From Paracoccaceae bacterium (GTDB taxonomy: Bacteria > Pseudomonadota > Alphaproteobacteria > Rhodobacterales > Rhodobacteraceae), in NCBI GenBank assembly GCA_018222585.1, contig JAAFAB010000002.1, positions 776,345-840,344 of the forward strand: a stretch of DNA of 64,000 bases. Direction: 5' to 3'. This document shows, piece after piece, positions 1 through 7,957 of this stretch (position 1 is its first letter; each line of letters starts with the position of its first letter). A program made the translations under genes and the position numbers. The notes beneath the pieces were generated by a model. The model saw only the letters and a list, made by a program, of their open reading frames with translations, did not search any database and was not told where the DNA came from.

Positions 1-326
1 CGCCTTCCCACGCGTAATCTGCCTGTTTCGAGAGCAGTTCCGGGCAAAACTGCCGCCGGGATGGGCATTTGCCTGCATGGAAAGCAGATTTCTCCGGGGT
101 GAACGCGGCGGGCTTGGCAAAGCTGTCGGGGATGGGCGTTGATGACGCTGCGCCGCAGAAGACGGCGTAGAACAAGAATGTGCGGTGGCAATCCAATCTG
201 GCGGTTCGGTCACCACCGCACGAGAAGCAACTGTACAGCTGCTTGGGGAGATATAGGGGGTTTTTGCGATGGTTTCCACCATGGCCCCTTTGTGCCCCGG
301 CAGCGCCAATAGGGGATGAACCATCC
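1..326. other. urtA upstream region, no gene seen
   Basis: No convincing gene lies here. The sequence ends just before the urtA start codon. One weak candidate sigma-54 promoter is described separately. The open frame that extends urtA upstream to about 180 encodes residues unlike any signal peptide and is best read as untranslated leader. Confidence 0.5.
62..77 (+). promoter_or_regulatory. weak candidate sigma-54 promoter for urtA
   Basis: The string TGGGCATTTGCCTGCA has the invariant GG and GC of a sigma-54 -24/-12 element separated by exactly 10 bases, and the downstream TGCA resembles the -12 box. The rest of the -24 box does not match consensus. Urea importers are commonly under NtrC/sigma-54 nitrogen control, which is why it is worth listing; it lies about 250 bases before the start codon, so the support is thin. 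Confidence 0.18.
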
Positions 327-1607
327 ATGTCGCATTTTCTCAAGTCGATGGTCGGTGCCGCCGCGGGCGCGCTGATGATCACCGGCGCGGCCCAGGCGCA
401 GGACACCATCAAGGTCGGCGTGCTGCATTCGCTGTCCGGCACCATGGCAATTTCCGAAACCACCCTCAAAGACACCATGCTGATGCTGATCGAAGAGCAG
501 AACGCCAAGGGCGGCCTGCTGGGCAAGCAGCTTGAGGCCGTGGTCGTCGACCCTGCCTCGGACTGGCCGCTGTTCGCCGAGAAGGCGCGCGAGTTGCTGA
601 CCGTCTCCGAGGTCGACGTCATGTTCGGCTGCTGGACCTCGGTGTCCCGCAAGTCCGTCCTGCCGGTCATCGAGGAACTGAACGGCCTGCTGTTCTACCC
701 GGTGCAGTACGAGGGCGAAGAGTCCTCCTACAACGTCTTCTACACCGGCGCGGCGCCGAACCAGCAGGCGATCCCGGCCACCGACTACTTCCTGGACGAA
801 CTGGGCGTCGAGAAGTTCGCCCTGCTGGGGACCGACTACGTCTACCCCCGCACCACCAACAACATCCTGGAAAGCTACCTGCAGTCGAAGGGCGTCGCCG
901 AAGAGGACATCTTCGTCAACTACACCCCCTTCGGTCACTCCGACTGGTCCAAGATCGTTTCGGATGTCGTGGCGCTTGGCGCGGACGGCAAGAAGGTCGG
1001 CGTGATCTCGACCATCAACGGCGACGCCAACATCGGCTTCTACAAGGAACTGGCCGCCGCCGGAATCTCGGCCGACGACATCCCCGTCGTGGCCTTCTCG
1101 GTGGGTGAGGAAGAGCTGTCCGGCCTCGACACCTCGAACCTCGTCGGCCACCTGGCTGCCTGGAACTATTTCCAGTCCGCCGACACCGAAGCCAACGAGG
1201 AATTCGTCGCCAAGTGGAAGGAATTCGCCGGCGAAGAGCGCGTGACCAACGACCCGATGGAAGCCCATTACATCGGCTTCAACATGTGGGTGAACGCCGT
1301 CGAAGAGGCCGGCACCACCGACGTGGATACCGTCATCGGCGCCATGGTCGGCCAGACCTTCCCGAACCTGACCGGCGGCACCGCCGAGATGCTCCCGAAC
1401 CACCACCTGTCCAAGCCGGTTCTGATCGGTGAGATCCAGGAAGATGGCCAGTTCGACATCATCTCGGAAACCGACCCGGTGCCGGGCGACGCCTGGACCG
1501 ACTTCCTGCCGGAATCGGCTGTCCTGACGTCCGACTGGCCGGGCCTCGACTGCGGCATGTACAACACCGAGACCGAGACCTGCGTCCAGCGCGGCTCGAA
1601 CTACTGA
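327..1607 (+). CDS. urtA: urea ABC transporter substrate-binding protein UrtA
   Basis: Periplasmic urea-binding protein that delivers urea to the UrtBC permease. The 426-residue product starts with a classical Sec signal (SHFLKSMVGAAAGALMITGAAQAQ), followed by a mature domain beginning DTIKVGVLHSLSGTMAISE, which is the characteristic opening of UrtA/AmiC-like type I binding proteins. The start was placed at this ATG because it gives the signal peptide directly; the open frame upstream adds 49 residues of no recognisable character. First gene of urtABCDE. Length is normal for the family (about 420-430). Identification as the urea rather than amide/amino-acid binder rests on the neighbouring UrtB extension and the UrtE signature. 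Confidence 0.93.
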   Translation: MSHFLKSMVGAAAGALMITGAAQAQDTIKVGVLHSLSGTMAISETTLKDTMLMLIEEQNAKGGLLGKQLEAVVVDPASDWPLFAEKARELLTVSEVDVMFGCWTSVSRKSVLPVIEELNGLLFYPVQYEGEESSYNVFYTGAAPNQQAIPATDYFLDELGVEKFALLGTDYVYPRTTNNILESYLQSKGVAEEDIFVNYTPFGHSDWSKIVSDVVALGADGKKVGVISTINGDANIGFYKELAAAGISADDIPVVAFSVGEEELSGLDTSNLVGHLAAWNYFQSADTEANEEFVAKWKEFAGEERVTNDPMEAHYIGFNMWVNAVEEAGTTDVDTVIGAMVGQTFPNLTGGTAEMLPNHHLSKPVLIGEIQEDGQFDIISETDPVPGDAWTDFLPESAVLTSDWPGLDCGMYNTETETCVQRGSNY

Positions 1608-1741
1608 TCCGGTGACACCTCGTCCGGGCGCCCCAGGGTGCCCGGGCCCTGACGGGCGGGATGGTCTTCTCCTCCCATTTCCCCATTCCGCCCGTTCCCG
1701 TATCCGCCCGACCTTCCCCGCAGCCCTGCCGCAGGACCGAA

Positions 1742-3703
1742 ATGCTCAATCGCCTTCTTCCGGCTGTCGCCATGGCGCTCTGCCTGCTTGCCCCCGCCAA
1801 TCGCGGCGCGGCGCAGGAGACCATCCAGCCGCTCCTCCAGGAGCAATCCGAGCTGCTGCTGGAAAGCTCGCGCCGCACCATCCAGCCGGCCATCGACGCC
1901 ATCGCCGCCTCGGGCCTGCCCCAGGTCCCTGCGGTTCTGGAAACCTGGGCCGCCCGCGACATGTGGCAGCGCGTCGAGGATGGCGCCTTCTTCCGCGCCG
2001 AGCGCAACGAGGACCGCAGCTACACGCTGCATGACTTCGACACCGGCGAAAGCTTCGGCCCCTACGACAAGGACGCGCTGGAGCAACTGAAGCCCAATTC
2101 GGGCATCCAGGCGCTGATCGGCGCGGCGCTGGTGCGCTTCCAGCTTTCCGATCCCGATCCGGCAACCCGCGCCGGGGCGCTCGACAATATCGACCGAAAC
2201 GGCGAAGCCAGCCACCTCGAACCGCTCGCCGCCTCGATCGAGGGAGAGGACGATCCGGTCCTCAGGGCGCGCAAGGAACGGCTGCTGACCCTGCTGACCA
2301 TCCGCTTCTCGACCGACAAGGCAGAGCGCGTCGCCGCCATCGAAAGCGTCGCGGGCAGCCTCGACGTGGCGGTACGCGCCACGCTGAACCCGCTGGTCGC
2401 CACCACGCTTGCCGCCGGTACCGAACTGCCCGAGGGTCGCAACATCGCCCGTGAACTGCGCCCCGGCAGCGAGGCGCTGCCCCGCCTGCAGGCCTACGAG
2501 CTGCTGGTGAGCGAAGGGTTGGCGCCGAAGCTGGTCACCTCGGCCGCCCTGCGCGCCATGCTGGCGGAGCATATCGAGGGCGGCGCCGTCGCCGGCGTGC
2601 CCCTGGAGCGTCTCTCCGCTCCCGCCGCGAGGCGCGAGGCGTTCGCCGGTCTGGTCGAGGCGGGTCTCGTCGAACCCGCGGCCACTGAAGAGGACATCGA
2701 TGCCTCACTCGCTGCCCATGTCTTCTACCAGACCTATGCCGAACCCGACGCCGGGGTGACCGCCGCCGCCGAGGAGGCGCTCTCCTCCATCGACCTCAAG
2801 GTCGGGGTGAACCAGTTCCTCGACCTCGGCCTGGATGCGCTCTCGCTCGGCTCGATCTACTTCCTTGCGGCCATCGGCCTGGCCATCACCTTCGGGGTGA
2901 TGGGGGTGATCAACATGGCCCATGGCGAGTTCATCATGATGGGCGCCTACACCGGCTACGTGCTGCAACAGGTGATCCCCGACTACACGGTGTCGATCCT
3001 GCTGGCGATCCCGCTGGCCTTCGCGGTGACCTTCGCCGCCGGGGTGGCGATGGAGCGGCTGGTGATCCGCTGGCTCTATTCGCGCCCGCTGGAAACGCTG
3101 CTGGCCACTTTCGGCGTCTCGATCGCGCTGCAGCAGCTGGCCAAGAACATCTTCGGCACCCAGGCCCGGCCGCTGACCGCGCCGGACTGGCTGAACGGCT
3201 CCTGGGTGGTGAACGACATCGTCGGCATCAGCTACATCCGGATCGCCATCTTCGTGCTGGCGCTGATCTTCCTCGGGCTGTTCCTGTTCATGATGAAGAA
3301 GACCCGGCTGGGGCTGGAAACCCGCGCGGTGACCCAGAATCCGAAGATGGCCGCCTCGATGGGCATCAACCCCGACCGGGTCAACATGCTGACCTTCGGC
3401 CTCGGCTCCGGCATCGCCGGGATCGCGGGCGTGGCCATCGGCCTTTATGCGCAGGTGACCTCGGAAATCGGCCAGCAATATATCGTGCAGAGCTTCATGA
3501 CCGTGGTCGTGGGCGGTGTCGGCAATATCTGGGGCACCCTGCTGGGGGCCACGATGATCGGCTTCCTGCAGAAGGGGATCGAGTGGTTCAACCCCTCCAA
3601 CACCCTCGCCGCCCAGACCTACATGATCGTCTTCATCATCATCTTCATCCAGTTCCGTCCCCGGGGAATCATCGCCCTGAAGGGCCGCGCCGCAGGAGAC
3701 TGA
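1742..3703 (+). CDS. urtB: urea ABC transporter permease UrtB
   Basis: Inner-membrane permease of the urea importer. The 653-residue product has an N-terminal signal-like segment, a soluble alanine-rich region of about 330 residues that is typical of UrtB and absent from amino-acid LivH proteins, then from about residue 355 the multi-spanning LivH-type permease with NMAHGEF and the conserved VVVGGVGNIWGTLLGA loop. The start at MLNRLLPAV was preferred over the longer frame because it begins directly with the hydrophobic signal. It is 134 bases after urtA and is followed by two tiny coupled frames and repeat copy R1 before urtC. At 653 residues it is longer than many UrtB proteins (about 530). 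Confidence 0.93.
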   Translation: MLNRLLPAVAMALCLLAPANRGAAQETIQPLLQEQSELLLESSRRTIQPAIDAIAASGLPQVPAVLETWAARDMWQRVEDGAFFRAERNEDRSYTLHDFDTGESFGPYDKDALEQLKPNSGIQALIGAALVRFQLSDPDPATRAGALDNIDRNGEASHLEPLAASIEGEDDPVLRARKERLLTLLTIRFSTDKAERVAAIESVAGSLDVAVRATLNPLVATTLAAGTELPEGRNIARELRPGSEALPRLQAYELLVSEGLAPKLVTSAALRAMLAEHIEGGAVAGVPLERLSAPAARREAFAGLVEAGLVEPAATEEDIDASLAAHVFYQTYAEPDAGVTAAAEEALSSIDLKVGVNQFLDLGLDALSLGSIYFLAAIGLAITFGVMGVINMAHGEFIMMGAYTGYVLQQVIPDYTVSILLAIPLAFAVTFAAGVAMERLVIRWLYSRPLETLLATFGVSIALQQLAKNIFGTQARPLTAPDWLNGSWVVNDIVGISYIRIAIFVLALIFLGLFLFMMKKTRLGLETRAVTQNPKMAASMGINPDRVNMLTFGLGSGIAGIAGVAIGLYAQVTSEIGQQYIVQSFMTVVVGGVGNIWGTLLGATMIGFLQKGIEWFNPSNTLAAQTYMIVFIIIFIQFRPRGIIALKGRAAGD

Positions 3704-3706
3704 GCC

Positions 3707-3814
3707 ATGATTCCGAAAGGCCGCCCCGCCAATCTCGACCGCCCGCCGCTGCCCGTGATCACCGGCGGAAAGCCGGACTGTGCCGCAACCGGATCCGAGG
3801 AGCAGGACCAATGA
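3707..3814 (+). CDS. possible 35-residue mini-ORF between urtB and urtC
   Basis: An ATG three bases after the urtB stop opens a 35-codon frame (starting MIPKGRPANL) whose TGA overlaps the ATG of the next mini-ORF. No domain is recognisable. It may only carry ribosomes across the gap (translational coupling) rather than make a functional peptide. Support is position and overlap only. Confidence 0.25.
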   Translation: MIPKGRPANLDRPPLPVITGGKPDCAATGSEEQDQ

Positions 3815-3999
3815 TCCCCTGTCCCGCCGCCTTCGCGCTGTCCCTGATGCCCGGCGCGCCCCTCGTGCATCACCAGGCTGAAAATACTCCGGGGGGGACG
3901 TGTCCGGCCCCCATCGAGGGGGCCGGACACGTGGGGGGCAGAGCCCCCCTGCGCCCCGACCCGCAGACCGCGCGCCCTGCCAGCGGAGAGACCGCATGA
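3811..3999 (+). CDS. possible 62-residue mini-ORF spanning repeat R1
   Basis: Starts in an ATGA overlap with the preceding mini-ORF and has a strong ribosome binding site (GAGGAG at 3797-3802, 8 bases before ATG). Its stop overlaps the urtC start in another ATGA. The frame runs straight through repeat copy R1, so most of its residues (HHQAENTPGGTC and onwards) are repeat-encoded. It begins with a short hydrophobic stretch (AAFALSLMPGAPL). No known function; a coupling leader for urtC is the simplest reading. Confidence 0.35.
   Translation: MIPCPAAFALSLMPGAPLVHHQAENTPGGTCPAPIEGAGHVGGRAPLRPDPQTARPASGETA
3868..3949 (+). repeat. dispersed hairpin element, copy R1 (inside urt operon)
   Basis: Core ATCACCAGGCTGAAAATAC then CTCC and a G run (3868-3897), followed by a perfect 15-bp inverted repeat with a 5-base loop (3898-3912 / 3918-3932) and a second hairpin GGGGGGC-AGA-GCCCCCC (3933-3949). 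It is the only copy lying between two genes of one operon, and the only one where the core precedes the hairpins in the direction of transcription. It could act as an mRNA processing or stability element between urtB and urtC. Confidence 0.9.
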
Positions 4000-5225
4000 G
4001 ACAGAGCTTCATCGCCCGCAACCCCTCGATCCTGGTCTTCCTGCTTTGCCTCGCGGTCTTCACGCTTGCAGTCACGCTGATGTCGCACGCCATGGGGGCG
4101 GGCCTCATCTCGACCTCCTTCGTCAAGACCCTGGGCAAGACGCTGTGCCTCTGCCTCGTCGCCATCGCCATGGACCTGGTCTGGGGCTACTGCGGCATTC
4201 TCTCGCTCGGCCATTTCGCCTTCTTCGGCCTCGGCGGCTACATGATCGGCATGTGGCTGATGTATGCCCGCACCGAGATCATCGTCGCCGAGAGCCTGGC
4301 CAATGCCGCCATTCCGCCGACCCCGCAGGAGGTCGTCGACGCCATCGGCTCGCAGATCTTCGGGGTGGTGGGCAGTTCCGACTTCCCACCGATCTGGCAC
4401 TTCGCTCATAGCCTGCCGGCGCAGCTTGCGCTGGTGGTGCTGGTGCCGGGCCTGCTGGCGCTGGTCTTCGGCTGGCTGGCCTTCCGCTCGCGCGTGACCG
4501 GTGTCTACCTGTCGATCCTCACCCAGGCGATGACCCTGGCGCTGTCGCTCTACCTGTTCCAGAACGAGAGCGGCCTTCGCGGCAACAACGGCCTCTCGGG
4601 CCTGCAGAACCTGCCCGGCGTCAGCGCATCGCAGGACTGGGTGTCGCTGTGGTTCCTCTGGGGCTCGGCGCTGGCGCTTGGCCTGGGCTACGTGCTCTGT
4701 GCCTGGGTGGTCTCGGGCAAGTTCGGCTCGGTCATCCGCGGCATCCGCGACGACGAGGCACGGGTGCGCTTCCTCGGCTATTCGGTCGAGGGCTACAAGC
4801 TGTTCATCTTCACTTTCACCGCGATCATCGCCGCCGTGGCGGGCGCGCTCTATTACCCGCAGGCGGGCATCATCAACCCCGGAGAGATCGCGCCCATTGC
4901 CTCGATCTACCTGGCGGTCTGGGTCGCCATCGGCGGGCGCGGGCGCCTCTACGGCGCGGTGATCGGCGCTGCGCTGGTCTCGCTGGTCTCGACATGGTTC
5001 ACCGGTGGCATGGTGCCTTCGCTGCCGCTCGGCTTCTATACCGTGGACTGGGTGGACTGGTGGCTGGTGCTGCTCGGCCTCAGCTTCGTGCTGGTGACGC
5101 TGTTCGCGCCCAAGGGCATCGGCGGTCTGGTCGACCTGGTCGGCGCCCGCGTGATCCCGGATCGTCACGGCGCCGACTACGGGCCCGACAAGGGATCGCT
5201 GCGTGAAGAGGAGGGCCGCAAATGA
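3996..5225 (+). CDS. urtC: urea ABC transporter permease UrtC
   Basis: Second inner-membrane permease of the urea importer (LivM family, 409 residues). Around eight to ten hydrophobic spans are visible; the motif WGYCGILSLGHFAFFGLGGY marks the conserved LivM loop, and the C-terminal RGRLYGAVIGA and LFAPKGIGGLVDL segments are family-typical. The start at MRQSFIARN was chosen because GGAGAG lies 5 bases upstream and it overlaps the preceding mini-ORF stop in ATGA; longer frames run into the R1 hairpins. Overlaps urtD by 4 bases, so the two are translationally coupled. Confidence 0.94.
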   Translation: MRQSFIARNPSILVFLLCLAVFTLAVTLMSHAMGAGLISTSFVKTLGKTLCLCLVAIAMDLVWGYCGILSLGHFAFFGLGGYMIGMWLMYARTEIIVAESLANAAIPPTPQEVVDAIGSQIFGVVGSSDFPPIWHFAHSLPAQLALVVLVPGLLALVFGWLAFRSRVTGVYLSILTQAMTLALSLYLFQNESGLRGNNGLSGLQNLPGVSASQDWVSLWFLWGSALALGLGYVLCAWVVSGKFGSVIRGIRDDEARVRFLGYSVEGYKLFIFTFTAIIAAVAGALYYPQAGIINPGEIAPIASIYLAVWVAIGGRGRLYGAVIGAALVSLVSTWFTGGMVPSLPLGFYTVDWVDWWLVLLGLSFVLVTLFAPKGIGGLVDLVGARVIPDRHGADYGPDKGSLREEEGRK

Positions 5226-5962
5226 GCGCGCTTCTGGAAGTCTCGGGCATCTCGGTCACCTTCGACGGCTACAAGGCCATCCGCAACCTCAGCTTCGAGA
5301 TCGGCGAGCGCGAGTTGCGCGCCATCATCGGGCCGAACGGGGCCGGCAAGACCACGTTCATGGATATCGTCACCGGCAAGACAAAGCCGGACGAGGGCAA
5401 GGTGCTCTGGGGCGAGATGTCGCGCAACCTGCTGAAGATGCGGGAATCCAAGATCGCCCAGGCGGGGCTGGGCCGCAAGTTCCAGCGCCCCACGGTCTTC
5501 GAGGACCAGTCGGTCTTCGACAACCTGCTGATGGCGCTGAAGAACCCCCGTGGCGCATTCGCCTGCCTGTTCTACCGCCCCTCCCGTGCCGACCGCGCCC
5601 GGGTCGGGGAACTGGCCGAGGAGGTCGGGCTGCAGGAGCATCTCGGGCGCACTTCGGGTGAGCTCTCGCACGGGCAGAAGCAATGGCTGGAGATCGGCAT
5701 GTTGCTGGCCCAGGAACCGCGCCTGATGCTGGTCGACGAACCGGCTGCGGGCATGACCCTGGCCGAGCGCGAACATACCACCGACCTTCTGGTCAACCTG
5801 GCGAAGACCCGCGCCGTGGTGGTGGTGGAACACGACATGGAATTCGTCCGTCGCCTGAATTGCCGGGTGACGGTGCTGCACGAGGGCTCGGTGCTGGCCG
5901 AGGGCTCTCTTGACCATGTCACCCGCGACCCGCGGGTCATCGAAGTCTACCTGGGGCGCTGA
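5222..5962 (+). CDS. urtD: urea ABC transporter ATP-binding protein UrtD
   Basis: Cytoplasmic ATPase of the urea importer (LivG family, 246 residues). Walker A GPNGAGKT is at residues 37-44, the signature region reads ELSHGQKQWLEIG, and Walker B reads LMLVDEPAAGMT, all with LivG/UrtD character. The start overlaps the urtC stop (ATGA), and urtE follows two bases after its stop. Paralogous to livG at 53.4-54.1 kb in this window but with the SHGQKQWLE variant seen in urea systems. Confidence 0.94.
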   Translation: MSALLEVSGISVTFDGYKAIRNLSFEIGERELRAIIGPNGAGKTTFMDIVTGKTKPDEGKVLWGEMSRNLLKMRESKIAQAGLGRKFQRPTVFEDQSVFDNLLMALKNPRGAFACLFYRPSRADRARVGELAEEVGLQEHLGRTSGELSHGQKQWLEIGMLLAQEPRLMLVDEPAAGMTLAEREHTTDLLVNLAKTRAVVVVEHDMEFVRRLNCRVTVLHEGSVLAEGSLDHVTRDPRVIEVYLGR

Positions 5963-5964
5963 AC

Positions 5965-6660
5965 ATGCTGGATGTGAAAGACCTTACCCTGCACTACGGG
6001 CAGAGCCAGATCCTGAACGGGATCGACCTGCAGGCAGCCCAGGGGCAGGTGACCTGCATCATGGGCACCAACGGGGTCGGCAAGACCTCGCTGCTGAAGG
6101 CGATCTCGGGGACGCACATGCGCTCGGGCGGGAGCGTGGCGCTGGATGGCGAGGACCTGGGCCGGATGCCGGCGCATATGCTGGCCCGCAAGGGGATCGG
6201 CTACGTGCCGCAGGGGCGGATGATCTTTCCGCTGCTGACGGTGGAAGAGAACATGGAGACCGCCTTTGCCTGCCTGCCGCGCTCGGAACATGTCATCCCG
6301 GACGAGATCTACGAGCTCTTCCCGATCCTGAAGGACTTCCTGCACCGGCGTGGCGGGGATCTCTCGGGTGGACAGCAGCAGCAGTTGGCCATCGCCCGGG
6401 CGATGATCACCAAGCCGAAGCTGCTGCTGTTGGACGAGCCGACCGAGGGCATCCAGCCCAACATCATCCAGCAGATCGGGCGGGTGATCGAATACCTGCG
6501 CGATCGGGGCGACATGGCCATCGTGCTGGTCGAGCAGTATTTCGAATTCGCCTATGCGCTGGCGGACAGCTTCTATGTCATGCGGCGCGGGGCGGTGACC
6601 GCCTCGGGCAGCAAGGCCGATCTGAGCAAGGCCGAGCTGATGGCCGAAGTCTCGGTCTAG
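5965..6660 (+). CDS. urtE: urea ABC transporter ATP-binding protein UrtE
   Basis: Second ATPase of the urea importer (LivF family, 231 residues). Walker A GTNGVGKT at residues 34-41, signature LSGGQQQQLAIARAM, and Walker B LLLLDEPTEGIQPNII; the EGIQPNII ending is a good marker of UrtE against LivF. Last gene of urtABCDE; 40 bases after the stop comes hairpin element R2, the probable 3' end of the operon. No urease genes follow, so urea hydrolysis must be encoded elsewhere. Confidence 0.95.
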   Translation: MLDVKDLTLHYGQSQILNGIDLQAAQGQVTCIMGTNGVGKTSLLKAISGTHMRSGGSVALDGEDLGRMPAHMLARKGIGYVPQGRMIFPLLTVEENMETAFACLPRSEHVIPDEIYELFPILKDFLHRRGGDLSGGQQQQLAIARAMITKPKLLLLDEPTEGIQPNIIQQIGRVIEYLRDRGDMAIVLVEQYFEFAYALADSFYVMRRGAVTASGSKADLSKAELMAEVSV

Positions 6661-6700
6661 GCGCTGTGCCTTCGCCTGTTGGCGATACGGAGGCCGGGCA

Positions 6701-6763
6701 GGGGGGCGCCGCCCCCCATCCGCTGCGCGGACTCCCCCCGGAGGTATTTTTCGCCCGGTGATG
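6701..6763 (-). repeat. dispersed hairpin element, copy R2
   Basis: Lies just downstream of urtE. In the urtE direction it shows hairpin GGGGGGC-GCC-GCCCCCC (6701-6717), a 5-bp stem TCCGC-TGC-GCGGA (6719-6731), then the reverse of the core with GGAGGTATTTTTCGCC. The hairpin plus T-rich tract could end urt transcription. Faces copy R3 head to head across 99 bases. Confidence 0.88.
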
Positions 6764-6862
6764 AGAGGAAGGGCGCGCCGGTCTGACGCCCGCGTTCTGC
6801 GTCAGGGGCGTTGCACGCTCTTCATCGCAGAAGGAGGCCGCTGTCCCGGCGCCGTCCCGTAT

Positions 6863-6894
6863 CATCACCAGGCTGGAAATACTCCCGCCGGAGG
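6863..6894 (+). repeat. dispersed hairpin element, copy R3 (short form)
   Basis: Core with CCCGCCGGAGG in place of the long hairpins. It is downstream of dtd when read in the dtd direction. The spacer between R2 and R3 is similar in length (99 bases) and in its R3-proximal half (CACGCTC, AAGGAGGC, CGTCCCG in the same order) to the R8-R9 spacer at 47.8 kb, so R2-spacer-R3 looks like one composite unit. Confidence 0.88.
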
Positions 6895-6915
6895 CGGTCC
6901 GCGCTCTCGGCCGGC

Positions 6916-7353
6916 TCAGGCTTCGAGCCAGATGGTGATCGGGCCGTCATTGGTCAGGCTGACCTGCATGTCGGCGGCGAAACGGCCGGTTTCGACCGGC
7001 ACGCCCTCGGCGGTGAGGGCCCGGGCGAAGTGTTCATAGAGGCGGCGGCCCTCCTCGGGCGGGGCCGCGGCGGAAAACCCGGGCCGGTTGCCGCGCGAGG
7101 TATCGGCGGCCAGGGTGAACTGGCTGACCACCAGTGCCGAGCCCTCCACGTCGCGGATCGAACGGTTCATCTTGCCGGCCTCGTCCTCGAAGATGCGCAG
7201 CCTGGCGGTACGGGCCGCAAGCTTCTCGGCATTGGCCTCGCTGTCGCCCTGCATGGCGCAGACCAGGATCATCAGGCCCCGTCCGCACTGGCCGACCTGC
7301 TCTCCCGCTACCTCGACCTTTGCCGATGTCACCCGTTGCAGCACTGCACGCAT
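6916..7353 (-). CDS. dtd: D-aminoacyl-tRNA deacylase
   Basis: Hydrolyses D-aminoacyl-tRNAs (and misacylated Gly-tRNA(Ala)), protecting translation; cytoplasmic. The 145-residue protein begins [15 protein letters not shown], has the VSQFTLAAD active-site stretch around residue 78-86 and the cross-subunit DGPITIWLE motif near the C-terminus, with the Gly-Pro pair present. Length is exactly the family norm. Stands alone, convergent with urtE, with the R2/R3 pair between. Confidence 0.95.
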   Translation of the reverse strand: MRAVLQRVTSAKVEVAGEQVGQCGRGLMILVCAMQGDSEANAEKLAARTARLRIFEDEAGKMNRSIRDVEGSALVVSQFTLAADTSRGNRPGFSAAAPPEEGRRLYEHFARALTAEGVPVETGRFAADMQVSLTNDGPITIWLEA

Positions 7354-7545
7354 TCCGCTCTCCCCTTTGTCTGCCCCGGCATAGCCGATCCCTCGGCGCG
7401 GTGCGAGACCGACCGGCGTTCAAGAACGCGGTAATCTCTGCCGCCAAGACTGGGGGCCGGACCTGAACAGAGACGGAAACCGCGATCGAGAGCATCCCCT
7501 TCATGCAGCCGGGCGTTTCGCCCCATCATCCGAGGAGACGTGACG

Positions 7546-7944
7546 ATGACCCATTGCACCCCCCCTGGCACCTGGAGCCTGCTGGACGAGCTGGAGGCGG
7601 CGCGGGATGCGCTGGACCGCTGGCGTGGCCTTTACCTGGAAATGGCCCTGAGGCTGCGGCGCGGACGGCGCAGCGGGCTGGTGATGCGCCAGGGGCACGA
7701 CGAGAGCGCCTGCCGCATGGGCCGCTGCCTGGCGCAGCTGCGCGCGCTGCACCCCGATGATCCCTATGTCGAGGAGCTGGACATGCTGCACGAGGATTTC
7801 CACGCCTATGCCGAGGCCACAAAGAGGATGATCGCCGAGGGCCGCGCGGAGGAGGCCATCGCTGCCCTGACCGGGCTGGAGTTCGAAGCCCGGCGCGGCG
7901 CCCTGACCGAGCGTATCACCAGGTTGATCGCCAAGGCCGCCTGA
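7546..7944 (+). CDS. small helical protein, possible CZB-like zinc-binding domain
   Basis: A 132-residue helical protein not firmly identified. Cys56 in SACRMGRC followed by His82 and His86 in MLHEDFHAYA resembles the C-x-x-G...H-x-x-x-H arrangement of chemoreceptor zinc-binding (CZB) domains, but the first CZB histidine and the GxW tryptophan are not evident. GAGGAG at 7533-7538 is 7 bases before this ATG, preferred over an in-frame GTG six bases earlier. The opposite strand carries the DUF2927 gene, convergent with only 13 bases between. Function unknown. Confidence 0.6.
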   Translation: MTHCTPPGTWSLLDELEAARDALDRWRGLYLEMALRLRRGRRSGLVMRQGHDESACRMGRCLAQLRALHPDDPYVEELDMLHEDFHAYAEATKRMIAEGRAEEAIAALTGLEFEARRGALTERITRLIAKAA

Positions 7945-7957
7945 GCGGAGGAGCCGC

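Noticed and set aside
180..326. N-terminal extension of UrtA
   Set aside because: Would place a normal signal peptide 50 residues inside the protein.
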